Below are positions 17,247 to 25,837 of a stretch of DNA of 64,000 nt, in pieces. The notes beneath the pieces were generated by a model, which saw only the letters and a list, made by a program, of their open reading frames with translations, did no database searches and had not been told where the DNA came from. The stretch comes from Methylotenera_A sp040387515. GTDB lineage: Bacteria > Pseudomonadota > Gammaproteobacteria > Burkholderiales > Methylophilaceae. Position numbers and translations under genes: made by a program. Within the stretch, counting starts at the first letter, position 1; each line of letters begins with the position of its first letter. Where the stretch lies: NCBI GenBank assembly GCA_040387515.1, contig JAZKDP010000007.1, forward strand, positions 62,001 through 126,000, written 5' to 3'.

Positions 17247-17402
17247 TTAGAATTTAGAATGACTTGGTTCAGGATAAGGGGCAGGTTCCGTTCCGTAGCC
17301 GTAAGCTGCAATAGCTTCTTTTTTCTTTTCTTCTTCTGATTTCCCACACCCCACAAAAAAGAAAGAAAAGAGGAGAAGGGCTGCGATTAATTTAATATTC
17401 AT
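17247..17402 (-). CDS. trbK: TrbK-like 51-residue lipoprotein
   Basis: This short frame encodes a signal helix (MNIKLIAALLLFSFFFVGCG) with a lipobox (FVGC, cysteine 19). A charged stretch (KSEEEKKKE) and a Pro/Tyr tail ending PSHSKF follow. AAGGAA lies 9 bases before the ATG. It lies between trbJ and trbL, exactly where IncP plasmids have trbK, the entry-exclusion lipoprotein; a VirB7-like structural role is the alternative. Its last residues and the bases behind its stop echo the end of trbJ. Confidence 0.7.
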   Translation of the reverse strand: MNIKLIAALLLFSFFFVGCGKSEEEKKKEAIAAYGYGTEPAPYPEPSHSKF

Positions 17403-17413
17403 GGCTGTATTCC

Positions 17414-18157
17414 TTAAAATTTAGAGTGAGATGCGGATGGATATGTATCAAGTTTATAACTTCCAATTCGTTCATTAGCATCATCGTTTGCTTGCTGCTT
17501 GGCGTTCTGCTCGGCCATATAAGTGCTTTGTGCTAGGGTCTGTGAAGAAATTAAATTTTCCAATTTTTGCGTGTGCTGAATCTGCGATACGTTAATCTCA
17601 CTCAAAGTTTGCAATGCGGCACCAGTACCTTGGCTAGTTTGAGATTTTGCAAAAAGAGCACTCAATGCCGCTGAATCGCTTGCGTAAGCATCCCGATGCA
17701 TACCTGCGGCTCGCATTGCTGCTCCTAACGTGTCTTGGCTTGATTCTGTCCATGTTCTGAAATTCTCAGCATAGGTTCCAGTCAATTTGTCTTTGTAAGT
17801 TTTAGAAAAGTTGGCATCAACTTCTGCCATCGAGTCGCCAATTGAGTTACCCGCCGACATTATTTTTCCAATTCCATTAATCAACTTATCTAATTTATCT
17901 GGCATTACGCTTGCTGGATTAAGCCGCATGTTCGTAAGTTGGGTTTGATATTGTTGTAACTGGGTTTGGTATTGCTGAACCTGCTGCGCATAACTTGCAG
18001 CCAACTTGATGTTGTTCATTATTTGCGTCCACTCTGTTGCGCAATTACCGCAAAACACAGCATTAGCATGAATAGAAAAAATAACTGCTGGCAAAATAGC
18101 CAGTGCAATAATTAGTTTTTTGATACTTTGTGCTATTAATTTTGTTTTCATGCTCAT
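17414..18157 (-). CDS. trbJ: TrbJ/VirB5-type conjugal transfer protein
   Basis: This 247-residue secreted protein has a signal peptide to about residue 32 (IHANA) and a CGNC motif (AVFCGNCATEWTQIMNN). A long coiled coil follows, with the repeat QQYQTQLQQYQTQL, as usual for TrbJ. VirB5/TrbJ proteins sit on the pilus tip or surface and help mating contact. AGGAAGAGGC precedes the ATG at 18157. The gene heads trbJ-trbK-trbL-unknown, read toward lower coordinates. It ends in SASHSKF, a tail shared with the lipoprotein that follows. Confidence 0.88.
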   Translation of the reverse strand: MSMKTKLIAQSIKKLIIALAILPAVIFSIHANAVFCGNCATEWTQIMNNIKLAASYAQQVQQYQTQLQQYQTQLTNMRLNPASVMPDKLDKLINGIGKIMSAGNSIGDSMAEVDANFSKTYKDKLTGTYAENFRTWTESSQDTLGAAMRAAGMHRDAYASDSAALSALFAKSQTSQGTGAALQTLSEINVSQIQHTQKLENLISSQTLAQSTYMAEQNAKQQANDDANERIGSYKLDTYPSASHSKF

Positions 18158-18197
18158 GCCTCTTCCTAAAGTTAAGTGATTATTTTTAAATTAATTG

Positions 18198-18473
18198 TTA
18201 GTTACTTACTTCTGCTACAGCCGCTTCAAGTGTTGTTTCAAGGATTTCGATAGCTAAATGAATCTGCATTCCAGCAACAATGCTAGGAATCTTTGGGCTT
18301 ACATTGGCCAGCATGTTTGCAACATCACGTGGTAATACTCCAAGTGGATACTTTATTTTCGGCACCTGAAGGCTTAATCGAACGCATTCATCTAACTTGT
18401 AACCATTGACCAAAGGAGCATACTTTTTTGATAATTGTTGATTTTGTATTGGTGTTAAAATTGTTTCAGTCAC
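18198..18473 (-). CDS. unknown 91-residue protein between tra and trb genes
   Basis: The start is GTG 18473, with GGAA about 10 bases upstream. The protein has no signal or membrane helix and a fairly hydrophobic centre (PLGVLPRDVANMLANVSPKI, then SIVAGMQIHLAIEILETTLE). It lies 40 bp ahead of trbJ and 72 bp behind traM on the same strand, so probably on the same transcript. I do not recognise it. Confidence 0.55.
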   Translation of the reverse strand: MTETILTPIQNQQLSKKYAPLVNGYKLDECVRLSLQVPKIKYPLGVLPRDVANMLANVSPKIPSIVAGMQIHLAIEILETTLEAAVAEVSN

Positions 18474-18545
18474 GATGTTTTTTCCAATCTAAAAAATGTT
18501 GTGATTAGGCATTAAGGGCTGTTTCTGCAATCCTTAGTGCCGTTT

Positions 18546-19178
18546 TTAATACTTCAAAAAGTACATAAGAATTGAGCCAAGTAGGAAAAAACCGAAATAC
18601 TGGGCGTACTTGATAAGAGACTCTGTCGGATTATTAACTTTAGTATTTAGTGGCTTAAAGGTTGGTTTTTCATGATTGTTATAGTCAGTTGGAATTAAGG
18701 TTTTGATTTGTTTAACAGCTCTGCTTAACTGATTAGGCAAAATTTGGACCTGTAGTGCTGCATCTTCGGTGCTCATGCCTCCAAGGATGACCAATCGGCA
18801 TCCCTCTAGCGTACGATCACTAATTTTCACGTTCATTTTTGAAATGGCTAAGTTAAATGCCTCAACACCAGTTGCGCCATACATGAGTGCTAACTTGTAA
18901 CCACTAAACTCTCGTTCTACAGCCTTCCTAATAGACGTATAAATTTCGCCAGAAGTTGATTGCATGGAGTGAGTTATAACCTCAACGTGCTTTTCCACAG
19001 CTTTCCGTGCAATTTCATCACGCACCAGCCGCATTTCAGCCAAAGTTGCATCATTCTTTATTTCGATGCTTGTGGCTGTAGCAGAAAGCATTGCTAGGGC
19101 AACGAAAAACGGATCGTCATGGTCAATGCTCTTACCAGTTTGCTTGAACACTTCAAGTCGGATTTCATCAATATTCAT
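18546..19178 (-). CDS. traM: TraM-like conjugation protein with C-terminal anchor
   Basis: This 210-residue protein starts with an N-terminal motif KSIDHDDPFFVALAML like that of IncP TraM. A charged helical middle follows and the protein ends in a membrane helix (YFGFFLLGSILMYFLKY). A segment TLEGCRLVILGGMSTEDAAL (residues 122-141), continued by LPNQLSRAVKQIK, looks like a TrfB/KorA-type helix-turn-helix, which would be an addition to the IncP protein. Its ATG overlaps the traL stop (ATGA), and the order traK-traL-traM matches the IncP Tra1 leader operon. The TraM call rests mainly on order and the DDP segment. Confidence 0.6.
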   Translation of the reverse strand: MNIDEIRLEVFKQTGKSIDHDDPFFVALAMLSATATSIEIKNDATLAEMRLVRDEIARKAVEKHVEVITHSMQSTSGEIYTSIRKAVEREFSGYKLALMYGATGVEAFNLAISKMNVKISDRTLEGCRLVILGGMSTEDAALQVQILPNQLSRAVKQIKTLIPTDYNNHEKPTFKPLNTKVNNPTESLIKYAQYFGFFLLGSILMYFLKY

Positions 19179-19903
19179 TGGAATTTAACTTTTGCAAGTT
19201 GCTCAAAAATATCTTTAGCAAAAGTGCGTATGCGCTGTTTTTCCATCAACACAAAGTCACTAGAAGTCATAACTTCTTCAATCATCAGACGAGCCTTAGT
19301 CATCTTCTTGATGTCCTCACCATATGTTTGCGGGTTGAGCTTATGAAGCATGATCACACCACGTAATTTTTTTGCATGATTCATGAAGTCGTCAGTTTTC
19401 ATAAATGGCGTACCACAACTATCTACCAGTTCACCAAAATGCTCGTTCAGCCAAAGCACCAATGGAGCATCTGAATTAAATGCAAGGTCATTAAACCCAG
19501 CTATTGTGCTTTCGTAGTTGTCACCGCCACCGATAATTCCATGTAGAAAAACAGTTTTGCCAGATTCTCGCAGTAGTTCGATTCCGTTGTTTTCAACCAA
19601 GTAGCCAAGAAGTGGCGTGAATGAATTCGCCCCATTATCAACAACAAACACTCCATCTTCAGTCAGTAACGACTCCATGAACCCATCAAATTTCTTTTGG
19701 TCTATGCTCGTTTTACCTTGCATCACATCAACGTATCGAACTGGCAAGCCCTTATAAGCATGAAAGTCCCTGTTTTCTTGGTCTGTGTCGAACCCCTTGA
19801 AATTTGTGCCTATTTTCATGAAGTATTGAGCGAGCAATGATGCGCTAAATGTTTTACCGCAACCGCCTTTTGACTGAAGCATGAAATGCACACTGTTTTC
19901 CAT
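19175..19903 (-). CDS. traL: TraL-like ParA/MinD-type ATPase of the transfer operon
   Basis: The 242-residue protein has a deviant Walker A loop (QSKGGCGKTFSA, residues 10-21). FVVDNGANSFTPLL (near 90) stands in for the switch region and VLWLNEHFGEL lies further on. This is the IncP TraL/ParA-like class found in nearly all IncP-like mobilization regions. I chose ATG 19903, which has AAAGGA upstream, over ATG 19921. It is flanked by traK and traM. It might also serve partition of an excised circle, since TGTTTCAC palindromes exist elsewhere in the element, but no ParB is visible. Confidence 0.8.
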   Translation of the reverse strand: MENSVHFMLQSKGGCGKTFSASLLAQYFMKIGTNFKGFDTDQENRDFHAYKGLPVRYVDVMQGKTSIDQKKFDGFMESLLTEDGVFVVDNGANSFTPLLGYLVENNGIELLRESGKTVFLHGIIGGGDNYESTIAGFNDLAFNSDAPLVLWLNEHFGELVDSCGTPFMKTDDFMNHAKKLRGVIMLHKLNPQTYGEDIKKMTKARLMIEEVMTSSDFVLMEKQRIRTFAKDIFEQLAKVKFQ

Positions 19904-19923
19904 CGTATTTCCTTTTGTCATAT

Positions 19924-20340
19924 TTATTTTCTTTCTGTACGTTTAAAAGTGGCTGGTTTTTCAAAATCCAAATCAAAACCTAGCCCGAGGGGTGTTGATT
20001 TTTCTTGTGCTATTGTTTCCGTTGTTAATGCAGTTTTTTCTGATGTAGCTTTCGTTGTTCTTTTGTTTTTCATCCAACCATTACGCTTCAAATAATCTTC
20101 ATATGCATCACGACCAATCTTGCGCACCACGTATTTTCGCAAGGTATTTAAGACCAGGTCTTCATTCTTTTCCTCGATGAGCCACTTCAAAATAAATGGT
20201 AATTGCACATCGCATTCCAGTAATTTAACGATGCTCACACCGTAAATTTCCAATTGCGGATACTTTGCTGGTTTACCGCCACGACTTTTTCTAGCATCGC
20301 TAACAAGTCTTGCTAGTTCGTCGCTATCAAGCTCATTCAT
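19924..20340 (-). CDS. traK: TraK-like oriT-binding protein
   Basis: This 138-residue basic protein is divergent from traJ/traI across the oriT region, the place of IncP TraK. The N-terminal half is helical (SDELARLVSDARKSRGGKPA, then LEIYGVSIVKLLECDVQLP and ILKWLIEEKNEDL). The C-terminus is low in complexity (KNKRTTKATSEKTAL) and ends with a G-[LF]-x-[FL] type motif, as in other TraK proteins (LGLGFDLDFEKPATF). TraK bends DNA at oriT and activates transfer. The DNA-binding role is by family and position. Confidence 0.65.
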   Translation of the reverse strand: MNELDSDELARLVSDARKSRGGKPAKYPQLEIYGVSIVKLLECDVQLPFILKWLIEEKNEDLVLNTLRKYVVRKIGRDAYEDYLKRNGWMKNKRTTKATSEKTALTTETIAQEKSTPLGLGFDLDFEKPATFKRTERK

Positions 20341-20458
20341 ATTTTTAATTCCAAGTAATTTTTTGCACTTATTGATTCATCAGAGTGCTTTTGTGTGACT
20401 AGATTGCAGCTTTTATAATGATTTGTCAAACACGAAAGTTACGTAAGTCATTGATTAC

Positions 20459-20511
20459 AAAGTGTTAATTATGTGTTAATTTGCCGTTAATTAACACATA
20501 ATTAACACTTT
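20459..20511. repeat. perfect 23-bp inverted repeat built from four GTGTTAATT units
   Basis: The arms 20459-20481 and 20489-20511 are exact inverted copies around TGCCGTT. Each arm holds two direct copies of GTGTTAATT, 11 bp apart, giving four sites over 53 bp. It lies 119 bp upstream of the traK start and is a strong candidate operator of the tra promoters. Confidence 0.8.
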
Positions 20512-20702
20512 ATGATTTTTCATGAAGGCAATGTTTATGCGGGTTCTGCACATTTTGTAATGTTTTGTGCATCATTTTTGAATGACATTTATAACGTAAA
20601 TATTTTTTGTAACAAATTGTAACAAAATCAAATTTCCATTATGAGCATTGCAAATACCGTCTCGTGATTATCAATTGCTTATCACTGCTATTACGTACTT
20701 AT

Positions 20703-20734
20703 TATGTAATTAGTTGTTTATTTTCAATTACATA
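20703..20734. repeat. inverted repeat TATGTAATT/AATTACATA
   Basis: Nine-base perfect arms at 20703-20711 and 20726-20734 with a 14-base spacer, inside the traK-traJ gap. Possible binding site for a relaxosome protein. Confidence 0.4.
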
Positions 20735-20784
20735 CGTTATTTACAATGTGTGTTTTAGTGATGTATAGTCATTTCATAAATGCT

Positions 20785-20873
20785 GAATAGGCTTAAGGGC
20801 AGGACGGAGGACGGTAATACCGCCCTTAAAACACACTCAACGGCTTCGCCTTATTCGTGATGTTTTATCCTGC
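20785..20873 (+). other. oriT: IncP-like origin of transfer (oriT) with nic site
   Basis: TATCCTGC at 20866-20873 matches the IncP/Ti nic consensus YATCCTG/Y, with the cut expected between G20872 and C20873. Upstream are a hairpin with TTAAGGGC (20793-20800) and GCCCTTAA (20822-20829) arms, an inner CGGTA/TACCG stem, and an outer imperfect pair GAATAGGC (20785-20792) and GCCTTATTC (20848-20856). The rest of the gap between traK and traJ (20341-20933) holds the two inverted repeats listed separately and no gene. Position between divergent traK and traJ-traI genes agrees with IncP oriT. Confidence 0.85.
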
Positions 20874-20933
20874 GCCTGCTGCGAGCTTTTTTGCCTACGG
20901 CCAAAATTGATTATGAAAAATGGGGGATTTGAA

Positions 20934-21302
20934 ATGGCTGTACGCTCTGAATCACGAAAGAAAACTGAGATGATCCAGGTGCGAGCCACACCTGAAGAAA
21001 AGGTTAAGTTGAAAGCTCGTGCTGCCGCTTTCGGTTTGTCTATGGGTGAGCTTTGCCGGCAGACACTTTTCGGTGTCGTAGTTAAATCTAAAACTGATCA
21101 GAATGCCACTAACGAGCTTGCAGCAACACGCGCCGATTTAGGGAGACTTGGTGGCTTGTTAAAAGGATGGTTATCAGGTTCTTTTGTGCAGGCTTCGCCA
21201 CAGTCGCAAACGCACTCTGAAGTTGTTGTACTTCTTCGCCAAATTGAAGCAGCACAAAAAGAAGTTTTCGAAGCAGCTAAAAAACTGATGGAAAAACCAT
21301 GA
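20934..21302 (+). CDS. traJ: TraJ/MobC-like relaxosome accessory protein
   Basis: This 122-residue protein has a ribbon-helix-helix N-terminus (KKTEMIQVRATPEEKVKLKA, then RAAAFGLSMGELCRQTLFG), typical of plasmid mobilization relaxosome proteins. A helical C-terminus follows (LLRQIEAAQKEVFEAAKKLM). I chose ATG 20934 because GGGGG lies 7 bases before it; upstream TTG 20907 and ATG 20913 are also in frame. The next gene, the relaxase, starts inside its stop (ATGA at 21299). Such proteins bind oriT beside nic and load the relaxase. Confidence 0.85.
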   Translation: MAVRSESRKKTEMIQVRATPEEKVKLKARAAAFGLSMGELCRQTLFGVVVKSKTDQNATNELAATRADLGRLGGLLKGWLSGSFVQASPQSQTHSEVVVLLRQIEAAQKEVFEAAKKLMEKP

Positions 21303-23392
21303 TCTCCAAGCGCATTGCTGGTCGTAAGGATGGGAAATCGTCGGCTACCACTGCGCTGCGTTACGGTGAAGGGTTAACGCCAGACCGTGAGACAGGTCTG
21401 ATACTGGATAAGTCACACCGTACTAGGTTGGGTAATTTTGGTTTGGTAGATGACGGTGTATATGAGGGGCGTAACATCACAGAAATGACTGACCTCATCA
21501 ATATGGCCGCATTTGAAATGCAATCTAATTGCGATCTTAATACGCGAGTTGGGGCAGACAAGAAACTTGCTCATTTTGTAGTTTCATACAACCAAATCAA
21601 ACCGAGCGAAGCTGTTTTGCGTGATACAGAAGATTCAATGCTTTCTGTAATGGCGCTAGATGAAAACCACTTTGCTACATTTTTGCATAACGATAATGGT
21701 TATAGGCATTTACATATTTTTGCAAGCCGAATCGAGAGGGGGAGTTTACATAGAGGTAATGCTCTATGGCATGATCAAATCAATCGTGACAAAGTTTGCC
21801 GTGAAGTCGAAATTCGCCATAACTTGCAACGTGATAATGGCCTACATAAAGTCGATGAATTGGGACAAATTGTAGAAATTCCACGAGAAGAACGCAGGGC
21901 AAAGCGAGACTCAAATATATTAAGCGTTAGTGATCGTGCCAGAACTACAGAAATTTACTCCGGTGAAAAATCATTCCAGACTTGGGCAAATGAAATCAGA
22001 ATCGGTGACCGGTTAAAACACGCTAAAAGTTGGCAAGACTTACACGCGGCTGCCGCTGCTTATGGCTGTGAGATAAAGCCGAAGGGCGCTGGTTATGTAA
22101 TCATTCCAGTCGGGAAGAAGGGCGGTATTCAGTTATCTAAAATCGGCTTGAAAAATCTGCCAGCGAAATTTGGTGCTTTCCAAAATGCAGTACCTGGACA
22201 ACAGACGCAGCCAGAAACTGTATACAAGCTCTCACCAACTCAAGCGAATGCGGCAAGCCATTACGATCAATGGAGTGTAGCAAAAGATACTTTCAAACCT
22301 ATCAAAACGGCTCTAATTAACGAGCAACGCGAGTTACATAGACAGATCCGCAAAAATCTTCAGGTACAACACAAAGCTAATCTGGAAAAAATCCGAGCAG
22401 CCACAAAAGGGCAAGAGCGATTTGTCGCTGTATCAGTCGCTAAAATGGAACATGCTATCGCACTGGCTAATCTCGCTGATCAACTTGCACATAATCGCCA
22501 AGCCTTGCATAAGCAATTGGCAGATCAAGGGCCAGGCAATACCTTTCGCGACTACTTAGTTAAAGAAGCAATTAAAGGTGATGAACATGCACTAATACTC
22601 GCTCAAAAGTATGGTGCACAGGAAGCCACCAAAGTTGCTCGCCAGCGTGAGGCTGATCATCTTCAAATTGTTGCAGCCGCAACTGGTTCGGAGACCAGTT
22701 TAGCCCAGCGCACACGTCTCAACTTTACTCATCGTGTAGAGCGTAATGGGACAGTTATTTATGACCTCGGGCGTGGCCGCATGATCACTGATAGCGCTAT
22801 ATCTAGGCAGGTGCAGCTTAATAATATGGCTGCAAGCAGCCCAGAAGCTATTTCAACAGCATTACAATTTGCCTCTGCTAGATTCGGCAGAACGCTCACC
22901 TTATATGGTACCCAAGAGTTCCAGCGCTTAGCTGTTGAAATCGCTGTAAAGAAAGGATTGGCGGTCAATTTTGCAGATCCGACCTTAGATGCTTACCGCG
23001 AAAAACTTTTATTGGATAAACAGCAAATTGCATTCAACCATCGAAAACAACAATCATTAACTAACGACCAAAAAGTAAAAGAAGTAAACCATATCCCGCA
23101 CGAAGTGATATCCCCTGAGGAACATCTAGCGAAAGTCATTGAGCATGTCACAGATCCACTTCAAGACTGGAAAGATGAAAACCCAGATATGAACCAAACT
23201 AACTTACTAGAGGGTCCAGGCAAAGTTTTACACGTCTTATCTGATGGTCGCTGGATCCAAAATAAAGGACGTGGAAATTTTGCAGTACAGCCAAGCAGCC
23301 TTGGTATTCAGCTAGAAATTGGTAACAATGTTAGTGTTGGCAAGAATGGAAATGTTGAGTTGTTATCTGCTAAATCTAAACTTGTCCGTTAG
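21299..23392 (+). CDS. traI: MOB-P type relaxase, TraI-like, with LPD7-type domain
   Basis: This 697-residue protein has the relaxase motifs. Tyrosine 22 (TALRYGEG) matches the nicking tyrosine of RP4 TraI. H130-x-D132 with H137 and H139 (FLHNDNGYRHLHIFAS) is the metal-binding three-histidine motif. A middle charged helical section (about 320-450) is followed by an LPD7-like domain (about 480-575: GTVIYDLGRGRMITDSAISR, ATPEAIS-type and LYGTQEFQRLAVEIA segments). It has no helicase or primase module. It cuts oriT at nic and leads the strand into the recipient. The orientation and overlap with traJ match IncP Tra1. Confidence 0.92.
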   Translation: MISKRIAGRKDGKSSATTALRYGEGLTPDRETGLILDKSHRTRLGNFGLVDDGVYEGRNITEMTDLINMAAFEMQSNCDLNTRVGADKKLAHFVVSYNQIKPSEAVLRDTEDSMLSVMALDENHFATFLHNDNGYRHLHIFASRIERGSLHRGNALWHDQINRDKVCREVEIRHNLQRDNGLHKVDELGQIVEIPREERRAKRDSNILSVSDRARTTEIYSGEKSFQTWANEIRIGDRLKHAKSWQDLHAAAAAYGCEIKPKGAGYVIIPVGKKGGIQLSKIGLKNLPAKFGAFQNAVPGQQTQPETVYKLSPTQANAASHYDQWSVAKDTFKPIKTALINEQRELHRQIRKNLQVQHKANLEKIRAATKGQERFVAVSVAKMEHAIALANLADQLAHNRQALHKQLADQGPGNTFRDYLVKEAIKGDEHALILAQKYGAQEATKVARQREADHLQIVAAATGSETSLAQRTRLNFTHRVERNGTVIYDLGRGRMITDSAISRQVQLNNMAASSPEAISTALQFASARFGRTLTLYGTQEFQRLAVEIAVKKGLAVNFADPTLDAYREKLLLDKQQIAFNHRKQQSLTNDQKVKEVNHIPHEVISPEEHLAKVIEHVTDPLQDWKDENPDMNQTNLLEGPGKVLHVLSDGRWIQNKGRGNFAVQPSSLGIQLEIGNNVSVGKNGNVELLSAKSKLVR

Positions 23393-23428
23393 TATTAACT
23401 TTCCAGTATGGTTGCTGCATAATAAATA

Positions 23429-25837
23429 ATGGTCGAACAAAAATCACGAAACAATCATTACATTCCTGAGTGGTATCAGCGTCGCTTCCTGACTGAGGGA
23501 CAACAGAAATTAGTTTATCTGAATTTATTTCCCGAAGAAAAACTCCCTGATGGACGCACAATTAGGTACCGCGAAATTTCAAACTTCTATCCATCTCAAT
23601 GTTTTTGCGAAATGGATCTCTACACGACTCAGTTTGGGAACGACATTAATGATGAGATTGAACAATATCTCATGGGTAGTCTTGATACAAATGGTGCCAC
23701 TGCGGTTGAAGCAATTACAAATGGGGATGAACGTGATATTCATGAAGCTTTTGAACCATTCTTTGAGTACCTCGATGCCCAAAAGTTAAGAACAATAAAA
23801 GGTTTGGATTGGATAGGGACCAAATACGGAAGACTATCCCAGCTCGAACTTATGATTGAGATGCAAGGCTTACGCACTCGTCATTGCACTATGTGGACTG
23901 AAGGTGTCAGAGAAATTGTTTCAGCAATAGATTCAGATGTGAAATTCATAATATCCGATCATCCGGTCACCATATATAACGCAGCATACTCTCCTGATTC
24001 AGATGGATGTTCTTACCCCGAAGACCCAGGAATAGAACTAATAGGTTCACAGACGATATTCGTGCTTGATGAAAATCACTGCCTAATTTTAACTAATCTG
24101 GAATACGCTGAAAACCCGGAAGGAGTAGATCTGACCACACGAAGAACTAACTCCAGGTTTAGGGGGCGTTCGATGGTTAGAACAGATGCTTATATACGTA
24201 GTAGAAAATTTAATAGCGAAGAAGTTTTAGCCGTCAATTACCTGCTTAAGACACGAGCTCGTAAATTCATTGCATCAAGTAATAAAGATTGGCTGTACCC
24301 TGAAACCCATTTTAAGGGCAGTTGGGGATCAATTGCCAAAACTCTATTACCCAAAGATGGGTTGTACCAATTTGGTGGTGAAATATATGTAGGTCATAAG
24401 GATGGTTCAGTTCATTATCAGGATGCATATGGGCGTACATCAGGTGCACATAAATATCTTCAAAAAAAGAAGAAAGATATAAATGCCAATGACAATTGCG
24501 GTTGCGGTAGTGGCAAAAAATTCAAAAAATGTTGCTCTGAAAGGGCCATGGATAAACGTCCGGCATGGGATGTTTATAGTATTCGAGAACGAAATCTCAT
24601 GCTAATTAGAGCGGCTAAAGATATTCTTGGTTTAAACAAAGGTAAAACTTGGGATGATGTAAGAAAAGAATTAAGCGATGAACAGGTCGCAAAAATTCAT
24701 GATTTTTATGGCGGGTTGTGGCCTAAAGATACAAATATCGAAAGCCTCTTACCAAGACCAGACCCAAACATTTCAAGAGGTGTGTTTTTAGCAACGGTTG
24801 ACCCCCGTACAATTGGAGCTAATGGCATTGGGATGCTTAATTATTTTGATGAGATCATTCTTCCTAGTCCATTCGTTAACCCAAATTTCATAAAACCAGA
24901 TTTCAGTCCTGTTCACTCTCCTAAACAACACAAAGAACAAGCTCTTAAAAACTTGTTGTTCTTATTTAGCATAGAAGCGCAAATCCATGCAGGCCTAATA
25001 CACATGGTTCCTGACCCTACTGAGTTCAATGAGCTGTTTAGGAAAGATGTCTGGGATATGGCCGAAGTGCGGACTAAAGGTTGGACCCCAAGTGACGAAG
25101 ATATGGAGCAAGTCGAGCACTTGTCTGTCGATGACCTTAAAAGAACAATTCAACGATTACCAAAACCTAATTTGAAGGCTTACATTCGCCAAATTACACC
25201 AGAGATAGAGGAGGAGTTGCTTGAGCGAGTGGTTGATCAAATGAAGTTAGAGTCTGAAAATGATCCTCTTGCACTACTTCAAAATTTAGAATCCGGCAAA
25301 GAAAACTCTCAGGTGCGAACAATTAAAAGTTTTAATTTAGAGACTGCATTGTTTTTGGCTTGCCTTACTGGTTCATTTGTTTATACAGATTTGAAATTGC
25401 ACTGGGAGCATCTTCACCAGCATACTAAAGCACAAGATAGCTCTAATAGTGTATTGGAATGGAAACCGATATTAGATGCTATAAGAAGCAAAAGCTTTCC
25501 AATACAACATGACTCAAATGAACAGATTCATGACAGATTTACCAGCGATAGCACTGGTCCAATTCGTAGGATACTTTCAAAAATTTTATCCATCATTGCG
25601 AATCATCAAAAGCCTGAAATTGCTTTGGCAATGACTACGGCACTAGATGGCCATCTTCAACTATTACGTAAAAATAAAGCTGCAGATTGGATATTTGAGG
25701 CTGAATTTAAAATCTCTGTGCCTAATGAAGGTTTTGAAACTAATGCAATTCGCAGACTAGTATTCACTTATGGAAGAACAGATGATGTAAAAGTGCCTTC
25801 TTTTGTAATATTTACCAAATTTCTAAATCGACACTAG
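23429..25837 (+). CDS. DUF4238-family protein with SEC-C zinc motif
   Basis: The 802-residue protein starts with the DUF4238 signature (NNHYIPEWYQRRFL, residues 8-21) and the following SDHPV segment (residues 176-180). After 350 residues it has a SEC-C metal-binding motif (NCGCGSGKKFKKCCSE, cysteines 357, 359, 368, 369). The last 430 residues match nothing I know. DUF4238 proteins of 250-350 residues are frequent on mobile elements and have been linked to defence islands by context; the fused form is longer than usual. It stands alone, 36 bp behind the relaxase. Its 3' end overlaps the convergent neighbour by 15 bp. Confidence 0.7.
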   Translation: MVEQKSRNNHYIPEWYQRRFLTEGQQKLVYLNLFPEEKLPDGRTIRYREISNFYPSQCFCEMDLYTTQFGNDINDEIEQYLMGSLDTNGATAVEAITNGDERDIHEAFEPFFEYLDAQKLRTIKGLDWIGTKYGRLSQLELMIEMQGLRTRHCTMWTEGVREIVSAIDSDVKFIISDHPVTIYNAAYSPDSDGCSYPEDPGIELIGSQTIFVLDENHCLILTNLEYAENPEGVDLTTRRTNSRFRGRSMVRTDAYIRSRKFNSEEVLAVNYLLKTRARKFIASSNKDWLYPETHFKGSWGSIAKTLLPKDGLYQFGGEIYVGHKDGSVHYQDAYGRTSGAHKYLQKKKKDINANDNCGCGSGKKFKKCCSERAMDKRPAWDVYSIRERNLMLIRAAKDILGLNKGKTWDDVRKELSDEQVAKIHDFYGGLWPKDTNIESLLPRPDPNISRGVFLATVDPRTIGANGIGMLNYFDEIILPSPFVNPNFIKPDFSPVHSPKQHKEQALKNLLFLFSIEAQIHAGLIHMVPDPTEFNELFRKDVWDMAEVRTKGWTPSDEDMEQVEHLSVDDLKRTIQRLPKPNLKAYIRQITPEIEEELLERVVDQMKLESENDPLALLQNLESGKENSQVRTIKSFNLETALFLACLTGSFVYTDLKLHWEHLHQHTKAQDSSNSVLEWKPILDAIRSKSFPIQHDSNEQIHDRFTSDSTGPIRRILSKILSIIANHQKPEIALAMTTALDGHLQLLRKNKAADWIFEAEFKISVPNEGFETNAIRRLVFTYGRTDDVKVPSFVIFTKFLNRH

